Positions 1 to 8,381 of a stretch of DNA of 30,985 nucleotides are shown here, piece by piece. A program made the translations under genes and the position numbers. The notes under the pieces are model-generated. The model did no database searches. It saw only the letters and a program-made list of their open reading frames with translations, and was not told the DNA's origin. Source of the DNA: an uncultured Rikenellaceae bacterium (GTDB lineage: Bacteria > Bacteroidota > Bacteroidia > Bacteroidales > UBA932); NCBI GenBank assembly GCA_937906485.1, contig CALCYB010000116.1, positions 1-30,985 of the forward strand, in the 5' to 3' direction. Positions within the stretch are counted from its first letter, which is position 1. The number at the start of each line of letters is the position of its first letter.

Positions 1-2
1 GA

Positions 3-539
3 CTACGCCTCAAAAGTAAAACATTATATAAGTTGTTTAATTTTGGCACCAAGGTGTATTCAATAGATGAGTTCATCGAAAGATTCGATGAGGCAATTAA
101 CAATAACAAGAAATCTGGTCGTAAATATTTTGATGAAATTTTTAACGATTATATTGCAAGACAAATACTAAGAACAGAAATAACACCAGAGCATACTTTA
201 ACTTATTTGAATACATCTAATAAATTCTTCGGATACTTTAATTGTATGATAGAAAGAAAATCAGACAATGAAACGGTTATCATTCTTCATAAGAATAACG
301 ATTTAAATCAGCCTATGCTTGTCAGAGAAATAGAAATAATAGTCAATAGGATGGTTAAAGTATTTAATGATATGGGGGCAAATTTTACATTGTTTGATGA
401 AGCAGTGGAACTTCCTCAATTGAAGGCTGATAACTGGAATAGAATATTAGTACTAAATGATGCGGATATTTGCTTAACCAAATTCAAAAAGACACCAATG
501 TTATGCTTATGGATTAAGTTGAAACAGTCAATAATATAA
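3..539 (+). CDS. Unrecognised protein, 3' end of a gene entering from the left
   Basis: I do not recognise this protein. The reading frame is open to the left edge of the window, so the first in-window start candidate (TTG at 33) is probably internal and the gene begins outside. About 179 residues are visible. They are rich in Asn, Lys, Ile and Phe, with no signal peptide or membrane segment and no motif I can name. Base composition is markedly more AT-rich than the genes from 803 onward, which suggests foreign origin or a different selective history. After the stop (TAA, 537-539) a neighbouring frame stays open for a short distance with plausible coding content, so the annotated C-terminus may be truncated by a frameshift. 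The coding call rests on ORF length in AT-rich DNA and ordinary amino-acid composition. Confidence 0.55.
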   Translation, partial: LRLKSKTLYKLFNFGTKVYSIDEFIERFDEAINNNKKSGRKYFDEIFNDYIARQILRTEITPEHTLTYLNTSNKFFGYFNCMIERKSDNETVIILHKNNDLNQPMLVREIEIIVNRMVKVFNDMGANFTLFDEAVELPQLKADNWNRILVLNDADICLTKFKKTPMLCLWIKLKQSII

Positions 540-802
540 CATTCAAATATGTAAGGTCGGGATTCCGAACTGAGGTGGAACAAAATGCAGCAGAAATCAG
601 GTGAATCAATCAATTGAATCATCGATTTCTTTTGAAGGATCTTCTTCAACTCTTTATAAAATAAAGAAAAGCACTACATTTGCACATTATGGGATGGATG
701 GTGGCGGGGCGTTGCAGGATGTGATTCGCCACAGCGTGAAAGGGCATCTGAAAAGGGGTAGTGGACAATGATGAAGTTGTAATTTTTCAAATGGTAAGAA
801 AG
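540..802 (+). other. Intergenic region with composition boundary and leader of the threonine aldolase gene
   Basis: The left part (540 to about 690) is AT-rich and may be degraded coding sequence. One frame is open from 574 to 771 and contains a 25-codon ATG frame at 694-771. GC content jumps at about 690. A 6-bp inverted repeat, GTGGCG at 701-706 and CGCCAC at 727-732 with a 20-base loop, lies in the GC-rich stretch and would form a stem in the leader RNA. I could not match it to a known riboswitch. Confidence 0.4.
675..683 (+). promoter_or_regulatory. Putative Bacteroidetes -7 box for the threonine aldolase gene
   Basis: TACATTTGC fits TAnnTTTG followed by C, the sigma-ABfr-type -7 element. 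No good TTTG or TTG lies at the usual distance upstream; the nearest match is a weak TTT around 653. Transcription would start near 690, giving a leader of about 110 bases that includes the GTGGCG/CGCCAC stem. Confidence 0.5.
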
Positions 803-1837
803 ATGATTTATTTTGATTCAGATTACATGGCCGGGGCCCATCCGGCCATTCTTGAGCGTCTGCAGCAGACCAATCTGGAGCGGACGGTGGGGTACGGGGC
901 TGACGAATATACCTCTCGGGCGGCCGACCGGATCCGGGAGGCGTGCCGGTGTCCACAGGCAGAAGTGTATTTTCTGGTAGGGGGAACGCAGACCAATGCT
1001 ACGGTGATTGATGGTTTGTTGGCGCGTCACCAGGGCGTGCTGGCGCCTGAATCCGGTCACATCAATGTGCACGAGGCGGGTGCTATTGAGGCAGCGGGCC
1101 ACAAGGTGCTGGTGTTGCCATCCCATCAGGGGAAGGTCACGGCTGCCCAGGTAAAGGACTACGTGGATACCTTTTATCAGGATGATACGTACCCGCACAT
1201 GGTTGCTCCGGGAATGTTGTACATTTCCTTCCCGACGGAATATGGTACGATGTATTCGTTGCAAGAACTCGAAGAGCTCAGCGGGGTTTGCCGTCAGGCC
1301 GGTATTCCCTTGTACGCGGATGGTGCCCGGTTGGCTTATGCTCTGGCTGCTCCTGGGAATGATGTGACCTTGCCGGATCTGGCCCGTCTGTGCGATGTGT
1401 TTTATATAGGAGGAACCAAAGCCGGGACATTGTTCGGCGAGGCGGTTGTGGTGACCCGTCCGGGTTTGCTGAAACATTTCTTCTCATTGGTCAAGCAGCA
1501 CGGAGCCTTGTTGGCCAAAGGCCGTTTGTTGGGGTTGCAGTTTGATACCTTATTTACGGACGGATTGTATCAGCAGATTGGGGCCCATGCGGTGGGACTG
1601 GCTTTAAAGATCCGTCAGGCTTTTGAGCAGGCCGGTTATCCTGCTGTGGTGGATTCGGTTACCAACCAGCAGTTTTTCTGTTTGCCGAATGGTTTGGTGG
1701 ATCGTTTGAGGGAGTCCGTGAGCTTTGAGTACTGGGGACCGAGGGGGGAACAGGACTCGGTTATCCGCATTGTGACCAGTTGGTCAACTACGCAAGAGGA
1801 AGTGAATCAATTGGTGAAAATGCTCCGGAGTGAATGA
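803..1837 (+). CDS. Low-specificity L-threonine aldolase family protein (PLP-dependent)
   Basis: This is a fold-type I PLP enzyme of the beta-eliminating lyase / threonine aldolase family, which cleaves L-threonine or L-allo-threonine to glycine and acetaldehyde in the cytoplasm. From the chosen start the protein has 344 residues, normal for the family. Visible features are the N-terminal FDSDYMAGAHP, a His in SGHINVHEAG (about 86) expected to stack on the PLP ring, YADGARL with the PLP-pairing Asp (about 173), and YIGGTKAGTLFGEA with the Schiff-base Lys (about 206). Start choice: the frame is open further upstream (GTG 761, ATG 791), but ATG 803 gives the usual family N-terminus and is preceded by a purine-rich TAAGAAAG. 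The gene stands alone, followed 101 bases later by the first lipoprotein gene with its own promoter. Substrate preference cannot be told from sequence. Confidence 0.9.
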   Translation: MIYFDSDYMAGAHPAILERLQQTNLERTVGYGADEYTSRAADRIREACRCPQAEVYFLVGGTQTNATVIDGLLARHQGVLAPESGHINVHEAGAIEAAGHKVLVLPSHQGKVTAAQVKDYVDTFYQDDTYPHMVAPGMLYISFPTEYGTMYSLQELEELSGVCRQAGIPLYADGARLAYALAAPGNDVTLPDLARLCDVFYIGGTKAGTLFGEAVVVTRPGLLKHFFSLVKQHGALLAKGRLLGLQFDTLFTDGLYQQIGAHAVGLALKIRQAFEQAGYPAVVDSVTNQQFFCLPNGLVDRLRESVSFEYWGPRGEQDSVIRIVTSWSTTQEEVNQLVKMLRSE

Positions 1838-1865
1838 TTTTTATGTGATTTTTAAAATTATTGTA

Positions 1866-1873
1866 TACCTTTG
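1866..1873 (+). promoter_or_regulatory. Putative -7 box for lipoprotein gene A
   Basis: TACCTTTG matches TAnnTTTG and lies 65 bases before the ATG at 1939. The -33 region is poor (TGTG near 1844). The AT-rich leader is typical of strongly expressed Bacteroidales genes. Confidence 0.55.
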
Positions 1874-1938
1874 AAAAATTTTTGATATAAAAAGTGAGGT
1901 TATTTTAAGAAAGTTCATTAGTAAATATTAATTCAGTT

Positions 1939-4017
1939 ATGAAAAAAATCAAATCATTAAGTTGGCTGTTTGTAGCCATTTTGGGGTTGGGCCTCCTTTC
2001 CAGCTGTAAGGATGACAATGAACCTCAAAAAGAAGAACCGACTCCTCAAGGTGATCCCAAGATCACGTTGAACATGTCGGAAGTGAATGTTACGCTTGAG
2101 GGTGGTCGTTTTACGGTTGAGTATGCCGTTGAGAACCCTGTATCTGGCCAATCTGTACAAATTACCCCGAAGGCAGATTGGATCAATGATCTGGACCTGT
2201 CTCTGACAGGAATCGTTACGTTTTCGGTGACCAAGAACAGAACGGTGGAACCCAGAGAATCTTCCATCGAGTTCAGTTACGAAGGTGCTGAAACCGTTGC
2301 TCTGGTTGTGAAACAAGAACAGGGCAACGAACCTGACTTTACCAATGACAATGTCCGTGCTACCCCGATCAACTACACGATGGATATCTATGCAAAGGAT
2401 AAGCAACGTCCGTTCATTATGCTGGCTGCTTCTCAAGATTACATCGATGGTCTGGTGGATTCCGAAGGAAACTACGGTACAGACCTGGCTTTGTTTGAAG
2501 ACGATATGATGTACTATGAGTGGTTGGGTGGTATGTTCTACGGCAAGACCCTTTCTGGTATGTTGGCAGAGGTTGCCCGTTATGGGGATCAGTTGGATCA
2601 AGTGGTGAATAATGCCCAACCGATCATGGACTATGTGCTGTACACTTATCACATCAATATTGATGAATGTACAATGGACGGAGACTTGTATCGTTTCGGT
2701 GTGACCACTCCTAACGTAGATCAAGTTGATGTGGAATTTGATTTCGAACTTGATATTGACGAAGCGGAAGTGTTCTCAACCGTTACCGCGAAGAATGGTT
2801 ACACCGGTCGCTTTTATTTCGATGTACTCCCCCGTGTAGTGGTGGAAGACGAAAAGAAAGAAGGTCAGTCTGTAGAGGATTACCTGATAGAGTGGTGGAA
2901 TACCATTGTGAACAACAATGTCAGCGGTGGTGCCTCCTATGCAGATGTTTTGAGCAATTGCTCAAGCCAATCCGACAACTATACGTTTGATCTGTTGCAA
3001 GAAACGGAATATTATCTGTTCAGTATGGCTGTGGATCCGGAATATGCGTTTGCCGCTTCTACTCCGCAAGTGCAACTGTTCGAAACAGGAACCGTTTCCA
3101 TGTCTGATCTGGAAATTGACATCATTGTATCCAATATTGGTTCGCAAGGTGCAGACATTAAATTGGTGACATCGAACTACGATCCTTATTTCGCCGGTTA
3201 TGTGAAGAAGGAAATCTGGGATACTTACGGATCCAATGATCAAGAACGTTTTGCTTCCCTGATGTCAGAGAATGTATTCGAAAAACTGATAGGAGATGTG
3301 GAAGTTTCTGTTCTGGGACTGTCTCCTGAAACAGATTATGTGGTCTATGCGTTCGGTTCAGCCGGCGGAGTAATGACAACCGATCAAATCTTTACTGAAG
3401 AATTTACTACCAGTTTCCAAGGTGCAGGACAAGCGACCATGACCTTCGACTCTCCGGGTTATTTCGGAATCGCAGAAGTGTGTGAGCAAGACAGTGGATG
3501 GAGCTCTTACCTGGATAGAGATGGACTGTACTGTATCTTCCCCTTCCGCTTTATTCTGGATCCCGCAGATACGGAAACCTACTATTGGGATGTATTTGAC
3601 AACACCAACTACACCTATTCTGATGAAGAACTGGTCAACTCCATGTTGTATAGTACGCCTAAAGAATTCTTGGCTTCTGTATATCTGGTGGAATACAATG
3701 CGCCTATTACCTTTGCCGGTTTTGCCGCTGACGAAAGTGGTTATGGCCCGCTTTGCCGGTATGATGTGACCCCGACTCAGGATGGAATCGGCGATGTGGA
3801 TGATTTCTTTGCATTCCTGCAAACAATGTATGATGCTCCTGTTCCCCAACAGGCCCGATTGAGCGAACGTCCGTTGGACGGAGCAGCCATCGTGGTTGAA
3901 CAACAGGTTCAGGAACCGGAAGTAGCCGAAGTAAAGGAATTCAAGAGTCGCGCTGCTGTTCTGTTTCAAGGAGCTGAAAAAAAATCAACTTCACAAAAAA
4001 TGATGATTGCTGACTAA
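1939..4017 (+). CDS. BACON-domain surface lipoprotein, paralogue A of four
   Basis: Predicted lipoprotein of 692 residues. The signal peptide ends in LLSSC (Cys23), and the mature N-terminus CKDDNE has the Lys-Asp-Asp pattern of Bacteroidetes lipoprotein export signals, so it is probably surface-exposed. After a short Pro/Glu-rich tether comes a BACON-like domain (about 41-125; WINDLD, then FSV, N, R and VVKQ motifs). The rest is repeated beta-rich, FN3-like modules marked by YTMDIYAKDK, LALFEDD, YVLYTYHI and SPETDYVVYAFG. A DDFFAFL...YDAP segment and a polar basic tail end the protein. It is homologous along its whole length to the next three genes. Codon choice strongly favours CAA and GAA, like the ribosomal proteins at the right end, which suggests high expression. 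Binding partner is unknown; BACON domains have been proposed to bind carbohydrate or mucin, so a glycan role is only an inference. Confidence 0.85.
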   Translation: MKKIKSLSWLFVAILGLGLLSSCKDDNEPQKEEPTPQGDPKITLNMSEVNVTLEGGRFTVEYAVENPVSGQSVQITPKADWINDLDLSLTGIVTFSVTKNRTVEPRESSIEFSYEGAETVALVVKQEQGNEPDFTNDNVRATPINYTMDIYAKDKQRPFIMLAASQDYIDGLVDSEGNYGTDLALFEDDMMYYEWLGGMFYGKTLSGMLAEVARYGDQLDQVVNNAQPIMDYVLYTYHINIDECTMDGDLYRFGVTTPNVDQVDVEFDFELDIDEAEVFSTVTAKNGYTGRFYFDVLPRVVVEDEKKEGQSVEDYLIEWWNTIVNNNVSGGASYADVLSNCSSQSDNYTFDLLQETEYYLFSMAVDPEYAFAASTPQVQLFETGTVSMSDLEIDIIVSNIGSQGADIKLVTSNYDPYFAGYVKKEIWDTYGSNDQERFASLMSENVFEKLIGDVEVSVLGLSPETDYVVYAFGSAGGVMTTDQIFTEEFTTSFQGAGQATMTFDSPGYFGIAEVCEQDSGWSSYLDRDGLYCIFPFRFILDPADTETYYWDVFDNTNYTYSDEELVNSMLYSTPKEFLASVYLVEYNAPITFAGFAADESGYGPLCRYDVTPTQDGIGDVDDFFAFLQTMYDAPVPQQARLSERPLDGAAIVVEQQVQEPEVAEVKEFKSRAAVLFQGAEKKSTSQKMMIAD

Positions 4018-4042
4018 GCGGCATTTCTTCAATGCTTGATTG

Positions 4043-4080
4043 ATAGGGTGTTCATCTGCATGAACACCCTATTGATTTTA
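4043..4080 (+). terminator. Strong hairpin terminator after lipoprotein A
   Basis: A perfect 13-bp stem, ATAGGGTGTTCAT (4043-4055) and ATGAACACCCTAT (4060-4072), closes a CTGC loop and is followed by the T-rich TGATTTTA. It lies 25 bases after the stop codon and separates gene A from gene B. Confidence 0.85.
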
Positions 4081-4107
4081 TGAAATTGCGACATATTTTT
4101 TTGCTAG

Positions 4108-4135
4108 TTGAAAAAAAACTTGCGATTTTTATTTG
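4108..4135 (+). promoter_or_regulatory. Putative promoter for lipoprotein gene B
   Basis: TTG at 4108-4110 and TTTATTTG at 4128-4135 (followed by C) are separated by 17 bases. The -7 box deviates from TAnnTTTG at its second base. It sits between the terminator of gene A and the ATG at 4203, leaving a leader of about 60 bases. Confidence 0.45.
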
Positions 4136-4202
4136 CATAGATAGAAAAGTCTTGCTACATTCGTTCGTTAAATCATTTTTAAACTAACTAAAAAATCGAG
4201 CT

Positions 4203-6233
4203 ATGCTTAAATTTAGAAAACTTTCTCTGTCCCTTTTGGCAGTTTTAGGCCTTAGTTTCGCAGTAGCTTGCGATAAGGACGAACCTACACCTGAACCTCA
4301 ACCCGAAGCCCCTGTCATTTCCTTCAATATGACAGAAGTAAATGCAACAAAAGATGGTGGCGCATTCTCTGTAGAATTTTCGATTGCAAATCCTGTGGAA
4401 GGAGTTACCGCATCTGTTGCAGCTCCTCAAGTAGACTGGATTACTGGTGTGGATACTTCCATTGCAGGCATTATCAAATTCAATGTTGAAGAAAATGCTA
4501 CGGTAGAGGCGCGTGAAGCTACTTTTACCGTTTCTTACGAAGGGGCAGCTGATGCATCATTCGCGGTTAAGCAAGAAGCAGGAGATCCCGTTCCGTTTGT
4601 ATTTGAAAACTTGGAAGTTGATTTGACTTCATATACCGTAGATGTTATTCCGAATGATAAGGAAACCAATTATATTTATTTCTCTTCATCAAAACAGTAC
4701 ATCGAAGAAGGCGGTTTTGAAGATGACGATGCTTTGTTCGAAGATGACATTGAATATTTCCAATACTTGGCGGATATCTATGGTATGACTTTGGTAGATG
4801 TGCTAAGTCAGTTGGTATATAAAGGCGACCAAGCATTGGGTGGAACCGGTATGTCTGTTAATACCGAATATGTCGGCTATGCATATCATATTGATGTTGA
4901 AAATCAAACCCGTTTGTCAGATATCGTTCGTCTTGATGTCAAGACAGCAGCTCTTGAATTGGCTGACATAGAATTTGAATTTGACTTCGAAATCAATGGT
5001 CCCCTGGTTGACTTTACCATCAAACCCCAAGGATATGATGGAATGTATTATTGGGATGCAGTAGATGCAGAAGCGTACAATGCTCAATATCCGGATACTC
5101 CTTTTGAGGATTGGGCGATTGAAAATTGGCTGGGTATTGTTGACTTGTATCTCTCTTATGGTTTCTCTGTGGCAGATTTGCTCACTATGTGTGCACAAGG
5201 TGAAGAAACGATCCATATCAATCAGCTTTACGGTGAAACAGAATATATTTTCTACGTGTTTGCAGTAGATGCAGACTCTGCTTATCCGACTTCCAATCCG
5301 GTAAGTGAACATCAAACGACAGGAGCGGTACAGCCTTCTGACCTGGTTGTCGATATTACCATCAAGGATGTTACCTCCCGTTCAGTTGTTGTGGATTACG
5401 TCGCAAGCAACGAAGATCCGTATGTTGCTACAGTAATTGAAAAAGAAGAATTTGAGTCACTTGGATCAACTGATGATAATCGGGTTGCTTATCTCATTGA
5501 GTATTACTGGATAACTGCTGTTATGGGTTCTCAGTTTGATTCTGAATTCGTAAACCTTTCTGCTTCAACCGATCACCTCGCAATTGCGTTCGGTTTCATG
5601 GGTGGAGAACAAAATACTTCTCTCTTCAAAGCAGAGTTTACTACGGAAGAGGCTGTCCTCGGAGATGCTGTCATGACGGTAAGTGCATCTGATTTCTACG
5701 ATTCACAAGAAGTGGCAGAACTGGATGCTACTTTCGCATCGTATGCTAGCCCGGATCTGGTACTTGTACCGGTAGATATTACCATCGAACCCGATTCAGA
5801 TACCTACTATTATGCAATCTACGAAGATGACGGAGAAGAATATTCCGATGAAGAGTGGATTTCGTATGTGACCTATAACGGACCCAAAACTACGAAACAA
5901 CAAGCCTATGTTCTGGACTACGAATTGCCGCTGATTTTTGTCGGTGTTGCAGTGGATGCAAACGGTAACTATGGTCCGGTTTGTAAACAACAATTGTACT
6001 ATGCAAGAGGAGAACAAGGTGACGCTCAAGACTTCTTGGATTGGTTCTACTCTGATTCAGCACCTCGTCGTCAAGTATGCGAAATGCAAATTGAAAAAGT
6101 CAAGTTTGAACATTTGGTGAAATCTGATACCCGTATCGAGTACAAAAAAGAATCAACCAAAGACCTGAGCAAAGTGTCAGTACGTGAGATTGAAACTCCC
6201 GAACTCACTAAGTTTCAACAAAAAACGAGATAA
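4203..6233 (+). CDS. BACON-domain surface lipoprotein, paralogue B of four
   Basis: Predicted lipoprotein of 676 residues. The signal peptide ends in FAVAC (Cys23), followed by acidic DKDEP and a Pro/Glu tether that reads PTPEPQPEAP. The BACON-like domain spans about 37-125 (VDWITGVDTS, IIKFNVEENATVEARE, FAVKQE). FN3-like modules follow, with repeated signatures DALFEDDIEYFQYLADIYGMTL, cut by variable loops, GETEYIFYVFAVDAD and a final LPLIFVGVAVD. The end is a DFLDWFYSDSAPRR segment and a Lys/Arg/Glu-rich tail of about 50 residues. It is transcribed alone, between two hairpin terminators. Codon use is the most CAA/GAA-biased of the four, similar to the ribosomal genes, so it may be an abundant envelope protein. 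Function is unknown beyond its domains. Confidence 0.85.
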   Translation: MLKFRKLSLSLLAVLGLSFAVACDKDEPTPEPQPEAPVISFNMTEVNATKDGGAFSVEFSIANPVEGVTASVAAPQVDWITGVDTSIAGIIKFNVEENATVEAREATFTVSYEGAADASFAVKQEAGDPVPFVFENLEVDLTSYTVDVIPNDKETNYIYFSSSKQYIEEGGFEDDDALFEDDIEYFQYLADIYGMTLVDVLSQLVYKGDQALGGTGMSVNTEYVGYAYHIDVENQTRLSDIVRLDVKTAALELADIEFEFDFEINGPLVDFTIKPQGYDGMYYWDAVDAEAYNAQYPDTPFEDWAIENWLGIVDLYLSYGFSVADLLTMCAQGEETIHINQLYGETEYIFYVFAVDADSAYPTSNPVSEHQTTGAVQPSDLVVDITIKDVTSRSVVVDYVASNEDPYVATVIEKEEFESLGSTDDNRVAYLIEYYWITAVMGSQFDSEFVNLSASTDHLAIAFGFMGGEQNTSLFKAEFTTEEAVLGDAVMTVSASDFYDSQEVAELDATFASYASPDLVLVPVDITIEPDSDTYYYAIYEDDGEEYSDEEWISYVTYNGPKTTKQQAYVLDYELPLIFVGVAVDANGNYGPVCKQQLYYARGEQGDAQDFLDWFYSDSAPRRQVCEMQIEKVKFEHLVKSDTRIEYKKESTKDLSKVSVREIETPELTKFQQKTR

Positions 6234-6271
6234 TCATCTTTTTCGGATTGACAAATCTGATAGTTAGAAAG

Positions 6272-6310
6272 AAAGTAGGCTTTATCAAATTAGAGCCTAC
6301 TTTTCTTTTC
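6272..6310 (+). terminator. Hairpin terminator after lipoprotein B
   Basis: AAAGTAGGCT (6272-6281) pairs with AGCCTACTTT (6294-6303) across a 12-base loop and runs into TCTTTTC. It separates gene B from the promoter of the C-D unit. Confidence 0.8.
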
Positions 6311-6322
6311 TAGGAATTTTTC

Positions 6323-6331
6323 TATCTTTGC
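6323..6331 (+). promoter_or_regulatory. -7 box of the C-D lipoprotein operon
   Basis: TATCTTTGC is an exact TAnnTTTG plus C, 19 bases before the ATG at 6351, so the leader is very short. The -33 position holds only a T-rich run inside the preceding terminator. Confidence 0.6.
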
Positions 6332-6350
6332 AGCCAATTAACATATCCAT

Positions 6351-8369
6351 ATGAAATCTTTATTGACCAAGTTTTGTTATCTCGCCTTGATTGCTGCGGG
6401 AAGCTTTTTGTTCAGCTCATGTAATGAAAGTGAGCCTAAACCCGAACCCGAACCCGAACCGGAACCTTTGACTCCAGTCCTTACTTTTAACCAGACGGAG
6501 TGTTTTGCGGCGAATGTGGGAGATACCCTTTCGGTCGAATACAGTATCCAAAATCCTGTGGAAGGAGGGCAGGTTGAGGTAAGTGTAAGTCAGGACTGGA
6601 TCACCAATCTGGATACTTCCATTGATGGGATTATTATATTTGAAGTCCTGCCCAATGAAGTGGAAGAGGAGAGAACTGCTGTCCTACAAGTGGACTATCC
6701 TTCACTGGAGGCTCCTGCCGAAATTCAGATCCACCAGGATGCAGCAGATCCGGCTCCTTTCCGTTTTGAGAACATGACCCCGGGCATGACCTCATATACT
6801 GTGGATATCTATCCCGAGAACAAGGAATTACCCTATATCGTTTTTGCTTCAAGTCCGTTGTACATGGAGATGAATGGGCTGGAGTCGGATGAAGCCTTGT
6901 TTGAGGATGATATCGAGTATTTTTTGTACATGGCGGAATATTATGGAATGTCATTGACCGACTTTTTGACACAGTTGGCCCATACAGGAGACGAGATCGG
7001 ATATTACGCAGATGAAGGTGTTGTCCCGGGCTGCAAGTATATCCTGTATGCCTACCATATCGATCTTGAAAACGTAGAATTGATCGGTAAAATTGTCAGA
7101 ACAGAGTTTGTCGCCCAAACTCCTGAGCAGTTCGACATTGATGTGGACATGACCTTCGAGGTGAATGGAGCGATTGTCAACTGGACCGTTGCTCCCAACG
7201 GATACGAAGGCCGTTATTATCTGGATGCCATCGATATGGCTGTTTTTGAAGAGAAGTATGCTGACTGGGGTGTCGCTCTTGAGGATTATATGCTGGAGTA
7301 CACGAATGAGTTGATGCTTGAATACCTGGCGATGGGTCATCCTCTTGATGACGTGATGTCTGCATTGTGCAGAAGTGGTGAAACGACCTTGAGAGTGACC
7401 TCACTTAGTCCTCAACGCCGCTACGCCTTCTTTGTGGTCGCAATTGATGAAGCGACAGGTTTTACAGCTTCTCCGGCACAATTTGAGATCTATGAAACGC
7501 AGGAGGTGATGCCATCCGATATGGATGTCGATATCAAGTTGTTGGAAGTCTCTGCACGGGCTGCCAAGATACAGTTTACAGCCTCGAATGGAGAGCCCTA
7601 TGCAGCAAACTGTCTGTCCAAGGAGTTGTTGGATTCCTATGGTGAGACCGATCAGGAGAAGATAGAAAATATTCTGAATGCATACTACCTGGTGACCATT
7701 TTTGATGTTCAGGAATATGAGTTCACCAATCTGAGTCCCGACACTGAGTATGTGGCATTTGCCTTCGGATATAATGGTGGTGTGGTAACGACATCCATGT
7801 TCAAGCAGGAATTCAAGACCCCGTCGGCTGAAGAGGCTGGAGTGGTGCTTTATCTGACAGATGACAGTTATTACGATGTGGTAGCCGTGTCGCAGTTGGA
7901 TCCGAATTTTGCTTCATTTTCCATCTACGAGAATGAGGTGTTCTTCCCGATTACTGTAGAGGTCATCCCTTCCTCCAATCGTTATTATTATGCGATGTTT
8001 GCAAATGAGGGAAAGGAACATTATACCGAGAGTGAATGGATTGCCGAACTGTTGTATGTTGGGGTGAAGACGACTCTTACCAGAAATACGATCATGTCCT
8101 ACGATGTTCCCTACACGTTCGTAGGGTTTGCCTGCGACGAGAAAGGACAATACGGCCCGTTGTACAAGAAGGAATTCTTGTTTACTCGTGATGGGGTAAG
8201 TGACCCTCAAGGCTATCTGGATTGGTTCTACGGTGGATTTGATGCCCCCCGTCCGTCCCCTGCCGGAGATGTTGTTGACGCGGTTACGAATGCAGTGACC
8301 ATTCGTCCGCAATCGGTTGAAATAACGCTCCCGAGTAAAACCAGAGCCGCTTCCGTGGCCGAACTATAA
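6351..8369 (+). CDS. BACON-domain surface lipoprotein, paralogue C of four
   Basis: Predicted lipoprotein of 672 residues with lipobox FSSC (Cys24), then NESEP and a Pro-Glu repeat tether (four Pro-Glu units). The BACON-like domain covers about 41-130 (QDWITNLDTSIDG, FEVLPNEVEEER, IQIHQDA). FN3-like modules follow, with the family signatures TSYTVDIYPENKELPY, EALFEDDIEYFLYMAEYYG and LSPDTEYVAFAFG. It ends in GYLDWFYGGFDAPRP and a tail with KTRAAS. It is first in a two-gene unit with paralogue D, 12 bases away. Unlike A and B it often uses CAG and GAG, so it is probably expressed at a lower level. Residue identity appears highest to D, especially across the tether and the BACON domain. Confidence 0.85.
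   Translation: MKSLLTKFCYLALIAAGSFLFSSCNESEPKPEPEPEPEPLTPVLTFNQTECFAANVGDTLSVEYSIQNPVEGGQVEVSVSQDWITNLDTSIDGIIIFEVLPNEVEEERTAVLQVDYPSLEAPAEIQIHQDAADPAPFRFENMTPGMTSYTVDIYPENKELPYIVFASSPLYMEMNGLESDEALFEDDIEYFLYMAEYYGMSLTDFLTQLAHTGDEIGYYADEGVVPGCKYILYAYHIDLENVELIGKIVRTEFVAQTPEQFDIDVDMTFEVNGAIVNWTVAPNGYEGRYYLDAIDMAVFEEKYADWGVALEDYMLEYTNELMLEYLAMGHPLDDVMSALCRSGETTLRVTSLSPQRRYAFFVVAIDEATGFTASPAQFEIYETQEVMPSDMDVDIKLLEVSARAAKIQFTASNGEPYAANCLSKELLDSYGETDQEKIENILNAYYLVTIFDVQEYEFTNLSPDTEYVAFAFGYNGGVVTTSMFKQEFKTPSAEEAGVVLYLTDDSYYDVVAVSQLDPNFASFSIYENEVFFPITVEVIPSSNRYYYAMFANEGKEHYTESEWIAELLYVGVKTTLTRNTIMSYDVPYTFVGFACDEKGQYGPLYKKEFLFTRDGVSDPQGYLDWFYGGFDAPRPSPAGDVVDAVTNAVTIRPQSVEITLPSKTRAASVAEL
6441..6464 (+). 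repeat. In-frame hexanucleotide repeat coding Pro-Glu in gene C
   Basis: Three CCCGAA units plus one CCGGAA encode the tether behind the lipid anchor. The same array occurs in gene D with one unit fewer. Each unit adds two residues without shifting the frame. Confidence 0.85.
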
Positions 8370-8381
8370 TTTAATTTGTCA

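Noticed and set aside
604..621. Short AT-rich inverted repeat around TCAATTGA as an insertion-sequence end
   Set aside because: It is only 8 bases, has no partner copy or transposase nearby, and is expected by chance in AT-rich DNA.
818..1477. Long open frame on the minus strand inside the threonine aldolase gene
   Set aside because: It is the antisense shadow of a well-supported enzyme gene in GC-rich DNA and has no family features.
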